This document shows, in pieces, positions 7,815-9,038 of a stretch of DNA of 9,038 bases. Source of the stretch: Flavobacteriaceae bacterium (GTDB taxonomy: Bacteria > Bacteroidota > Bacteroidia > Flavobacteriales > Flavobacteriaceae); the NCBI GenBank assembly GCA_030828025.1, contig JAURDG010000043.1:1-9038 (forward strand), given 5' to 3'. A model generated the notes under the pieces. It did not search any database. It was not told where the DNA came from and worked only from the letters and a program-made list of their open reading frames with translations. Position numbers and translations under genes: made by a program. The stretch's first letter is position 1. The number at the start of each line of letters is the position of its first letter.

Positions 7815-7820
7815 TTTTTT
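7787..7820 (+). terminator. Rho-independent terminator after the metalloprotease gene
   Basis: Stem AAAAGGCCTCGAG (7787-7799), six-base loop TGTATG (7800-7805) and stem CTCGAGGTCTTTT (7806-7818) pair over 13 bp with one G-U pair; the core is a perfect CCTCGAG/CTCGAGG. The second arm merges with a TCTTTTTT tract ending at 7820. It begins 24 nt after the metalloprotease stop. Because of the AAAA on the left arm it may also act weakly on the minus strand, where the PIN cassette ends at 7829. The hairpin lies within the hemL remnant; its arms come from the repeated Leu-Glu codons CTCGAG. Confidence 0.8.
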
Positions 7821-7828
7821 GTGCGTTT

Positions 7829-7999
7829 TCACGCAATATTATGGGCGGCTTTTGCCTTTAATTTTTTCTCCCACTTTTGCTTAATCTTATCTAGGGTTTT
7901 GGAATCAAAGTCTTTTTTTGTGTGCTTTAAGTAATATGCGTCTCTAATTTCTCTAACCATTTGAACCGCATCAAATGTTTTTCTTGGTTTAGTGCTCAT
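7829..7999 (-). CDS. Putative antitoxin-like partner of the PIN-domain gene, 56 aa
   Basis: Minus-strand ATG at 7997-7999 to TGA at 7829-7831 gives a 56-aa, lysine-rich, mostly helical protein starting MSTKPRKTFDAVQMVREIRD. Its start overlaps the stop of the upstream PIN gene by 11 nt, the usual tight coupling of toxin-antitoxin pairs, here with the toxin gene first. The 'DAVQMVREIRD' opening resembles small proteins that I recall next to PIN genes of this subfamily in Bacteroidota and Cyanobacteria, which are presumed antitoxins. It has no clear DNA-binding domain that I can identify. The reading frame is intact although the PIN gene is broken. The alternative is a small protein with no antitoxin role. 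It is AT-rich like the rest of the cassette. Confidence 0.65.
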   Translation of the reverse strand: MSTKPRKTFDAVQMVREIRDAYYLKHTKKDFDSKTLDKIKQKWEKKLKAKAAHNIA

Positions 8000-8447
8000 G
8001 TGTCAAATCTCTAGGGTTTCTTATCTCTAACATTTTGTGTCCGTTTTTTAAATTAACAGCACTATACAACCTTATTTTGTCGTAGTTCACGATATGTTTA
8101 AAGTTCCAACTTACCAACACATCTACCTTTTCAACTGTTGCTATTGCAATGTGTTCTGTATCTGCCAAAGACTTAGGTCCAACGATTTTTTCTTTTAAAT
8201 AAAGTCTTGATAGCTTTTTTGCAGCTGCTGTCAATTTTACCATTTCCAAGTTTTGTTGTGGTATTTTATCCAAAATATCCTGAACAAATTTGGGGGCATA
8301 TTCCAATTCAAACAACTATACTTCGGATATAACGGCAATGTACCTGCTTTGACTTATTTCATCAATCAATTTATTTGACCAAATCTCGAATTCTTCGTCA
8401 AAACAGCCTCCAATAATTGAAGTATCAATGTAAATCCTTGGCTTCAT
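7989..8447 (-). pseudogene. PIN-domain (VapC-like) toxin gene interrupted by an in-frame TAG
   Basis: The full frame runs from ATG 8445-8447 to TAA 7989-7991: 152 codons, with codon 44 being TAG (8316-8318). Before it is MKPRIYIDTSIIGGCF...IAVISEV, with the first PIN aspartate D8 in the 'YIDTS' strand. After it, in the same frame, come LFELEYAP (E47, probable second acidic residue), SLADTEHIAIA (D96), VDVLVSWNFKHI (D109) and a normal PIN C-terminus. PIN toxins are metal-dependent RNases, so the N-terminal aspartate is essential. A TTG directly after the TAG could restart translation, but the product would lack D8 and the first strand. The gene is therefore probably inactive unless the TAG is read through, suppressed or a sequencing error. 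No other frameshift or stop is seen, so the break is recent or the sequence is in error. It overlaps the downstream 56-aa gene by 11 nt. Confidence 0.8.
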
Positions 8448-8459
8448 ACTGTAAAAGTA

Positions 8460-8467
8460 CAAATTTC
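8460..8467 (-). promoter_or_regulatory. Possible -7 element, GAAATTTG, for the PIN cassette
   Basis: On the minus strand GAAATTTG matches TAnnTTTG at five of six fixed positions and is 12 bases before the PIN start codon. A TCTG lies about 19 bp upstream as a weak -33 element. No Shine-Dalgarno sequence is visible. It suggests that the cassette has its own promoter rather than relying only on read-through from hemL. Confidence 0.3.
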
Positions 8468-8472
8468 ACAGA

Positions 8473-8486
8473 CTAGATATTTCTAG
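8473..8486. repeat. Inverted repeat CTAGA-TATT-TCTAG, possible operator of the PIN cassette
   Basis: Five-base arms CTAGA and TCTAG flank a 4-bp spacer. The repeat lies in the spacer of the candidate PIN promoter, just upstream of its -7 element, where an autoregulating antitoxin could bind. It is short and in AT-rich sequence, so chance is possible. No T tract follows it on the minus strand, so it is not a good hemL terminator. Confidence 0.25.
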
Positions 8487-8520
8487 CAGATATATTACAA
8501 CCTCCTAGTTTCTTTTTTGC

Positions 8521-9038
8521 TTAAAGATGCTTTAAGGTCTCTGAAAAAACATCAAGGGTAGTATCAAGGTCGCTTTGGCTAATCGCATCATTCAAAAAAT
8601 AACTCTCAAAAGCACTTGGCGGTAAATATACGCCTCGCTCTAACATGCCATGAAAGTATTTTTTAAAGGTATCATTATTGCCTTTGGCTGCAGAAGTAAA
8701 ATCCACCACAGGACTAGCTGTAAAATGTAGCGAGATCATAGAACCCAAACGGTTGATTTGATACGGTATTCCTTTTTGTTCCAATAACGGTGCCATTTCG
8801 TGATGCAGATACGCTGTTTTCTCATCAAGACTGGTATAGGTTTCCGAATTGTTTGCCAGTAGTTCCAACATGGTTAATCCTGCCGTCATCGCTAGGGGAT
8901 TTCCACTCAGCGTTCCCGCTTGATAGACAGGTCCCAGCGGTGCCAAAAACGCCATGATTTCCTTACGAGCAGCAAATGCCCCAACAGGCAATCCACCGCC
9001 AATCACTTTCCCATAAGTAACCATATCGGCACGTACGC
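8521..9038 (-). CDS. hemL: Glutamate-1-semialdehyde 2,1-aminomutase, C-terminal 171 residues (gene runs off the right edge)
   Basis: HemL is the PLP enzyme that turns glutamate-1-semialdehyde into 5-aminolevulinate, the precursor of haem and other tetrapyrroles. The frame is open from the right edge to the TAA at 8521-8523. It contains TYGKVIGGGLPVGAF, whose lysine (codon 9007-9009) is the PLP Schiff-base residue, followed by YQAGTLSGNPLAMTAG, the conserved GSAM segment. There are 161 residues after the lysine, which as I recall equals the number in E. coli HemL, so the C-terminus is complete. The ATG at 9022-9024 is internal and is not the start; the true start lies beyond 9038. The C-terminus ends DLDTTLDVFSETLKHL, and a diverged copy of this end lies at 7764-7814. 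Downstream on the same strand is the PIN cassette, 73 nt away, with no strong terminator between. Confidence 0.95.
   Translation of the reverse strand, partial: VRADMVTYGKVIGGGLPVGAFAARKEIMAFLAPLGPVYQAGTLSGNPLAMTAGLTMLELLANNSETYTSLDEKTAYLHHEMAPLLEQKGIPYQINRLGSMISLHFTASPVVDFTSAAKGNNDTFKKYFHGMLERGVYLPPSAFESYFLNDAISQSDLDTTLDVFSETLKHL

Noticed and set aside
7891..8019. Repeated CTAGGGTTT at 7891-7899 and 8011-8019 as possible element ends
   Set aside because: Both copies lie inside reading frames of the cassette, are only 9 nt long, and are not placed at the cassette borders.
7989..8315. Separate 108-aa gene starting at TTG 8315
   Set aside because: The same frame continues upstream past one TAG into a standard PIN N-terminus with its ATG at 8447, so this is the back part of a broken gene rather than a gene of its own.
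8521..9024. hemL starting at the ATG at 9024
   Set aside because: The frame stays open to the edge with residues VRAD before it, and the Schiff-base lysine lies only six residues after that Met, so the gene clearly begins outside the window.

Overview
The window looks like a piece of a Bacteroidota chromosome, most likely from a flavobacterium-like lineage. Supporting signs are several matches to the Bacteroidota promoter element TAnnTTTG placed directly before start codons, the absence of clear Shine-Dalgarno sequences, a LysS with an extra C-terminal domain, and a large Met-zincin of a type common in this phylum. Most of the window is ordinary housekeeping sequence. The unusual part is 7764-8520.

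Layout. 1-132 is the 3' end of rnhB (RNase HII). Nine bases later comes an 803-aa predicted lipoprotein (142-2553) with a propeller-like C-terminal half and no function I recognise. Its stop overlaps the stop of the convergent lipB (octanoyltransferase, 2550-3254). Upstream of lipB, and overlapping its start by 11 nt, is a 55-aa YqaE/Pmp3-type membrane protein gene (3244-3411) that is easy to miss because of its size. A 75-bp divergent promoter region separates this pair from lysS (3487-5181). After an 86-bp gap comes a secreted 831-aa zinc metalloprotease (5268-7763), followed by a strong hairpin/T-tract terminator.

The right end is on the minus strand: hemL (glutamate-1-semialdehyde aminotransferase, 8521-9038, running off the edge) and, downstream of it, an AT-rich insert (about 33% G+C in 7861-8460 by hand count, against about 40-60% in nearby gene lines) with a toxin-antitoxin-like pair. 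The pair is a PIN-domain gene broken by one in-frame TAG (7989-8447) and an intact 56-aa partner (7829-7999). Immediately beyond it, touching the metalloprotease stop, is a second, diverged copy of the last 17 codons of hemL (7764-7814), in frame to its own TAA. Ten of its 16 differences from the intact hemL end fall at third codon positions, so the two ends seem to have diverged as coding sequence before being brought together. The simplest reading is that hemL once ended next to the metalloprotease and that an event replaced its end and left the PIN cassette between the new end and the old one. The metalloprotease terminator is built from this hemL remnant.

The genes do not form one pathway. 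rnhB (RNA removal from DNA), lipB (lipoate synthesis), lysS (translation) and hemL (tetrapyrrole synthesis) are core functions; the lipoprotein and metalloprotease are envelope or exported proteins; the PIN cassette is accessory. I see no tRNA, rRNA, CRISPR array, insertion sequence or replication origin.
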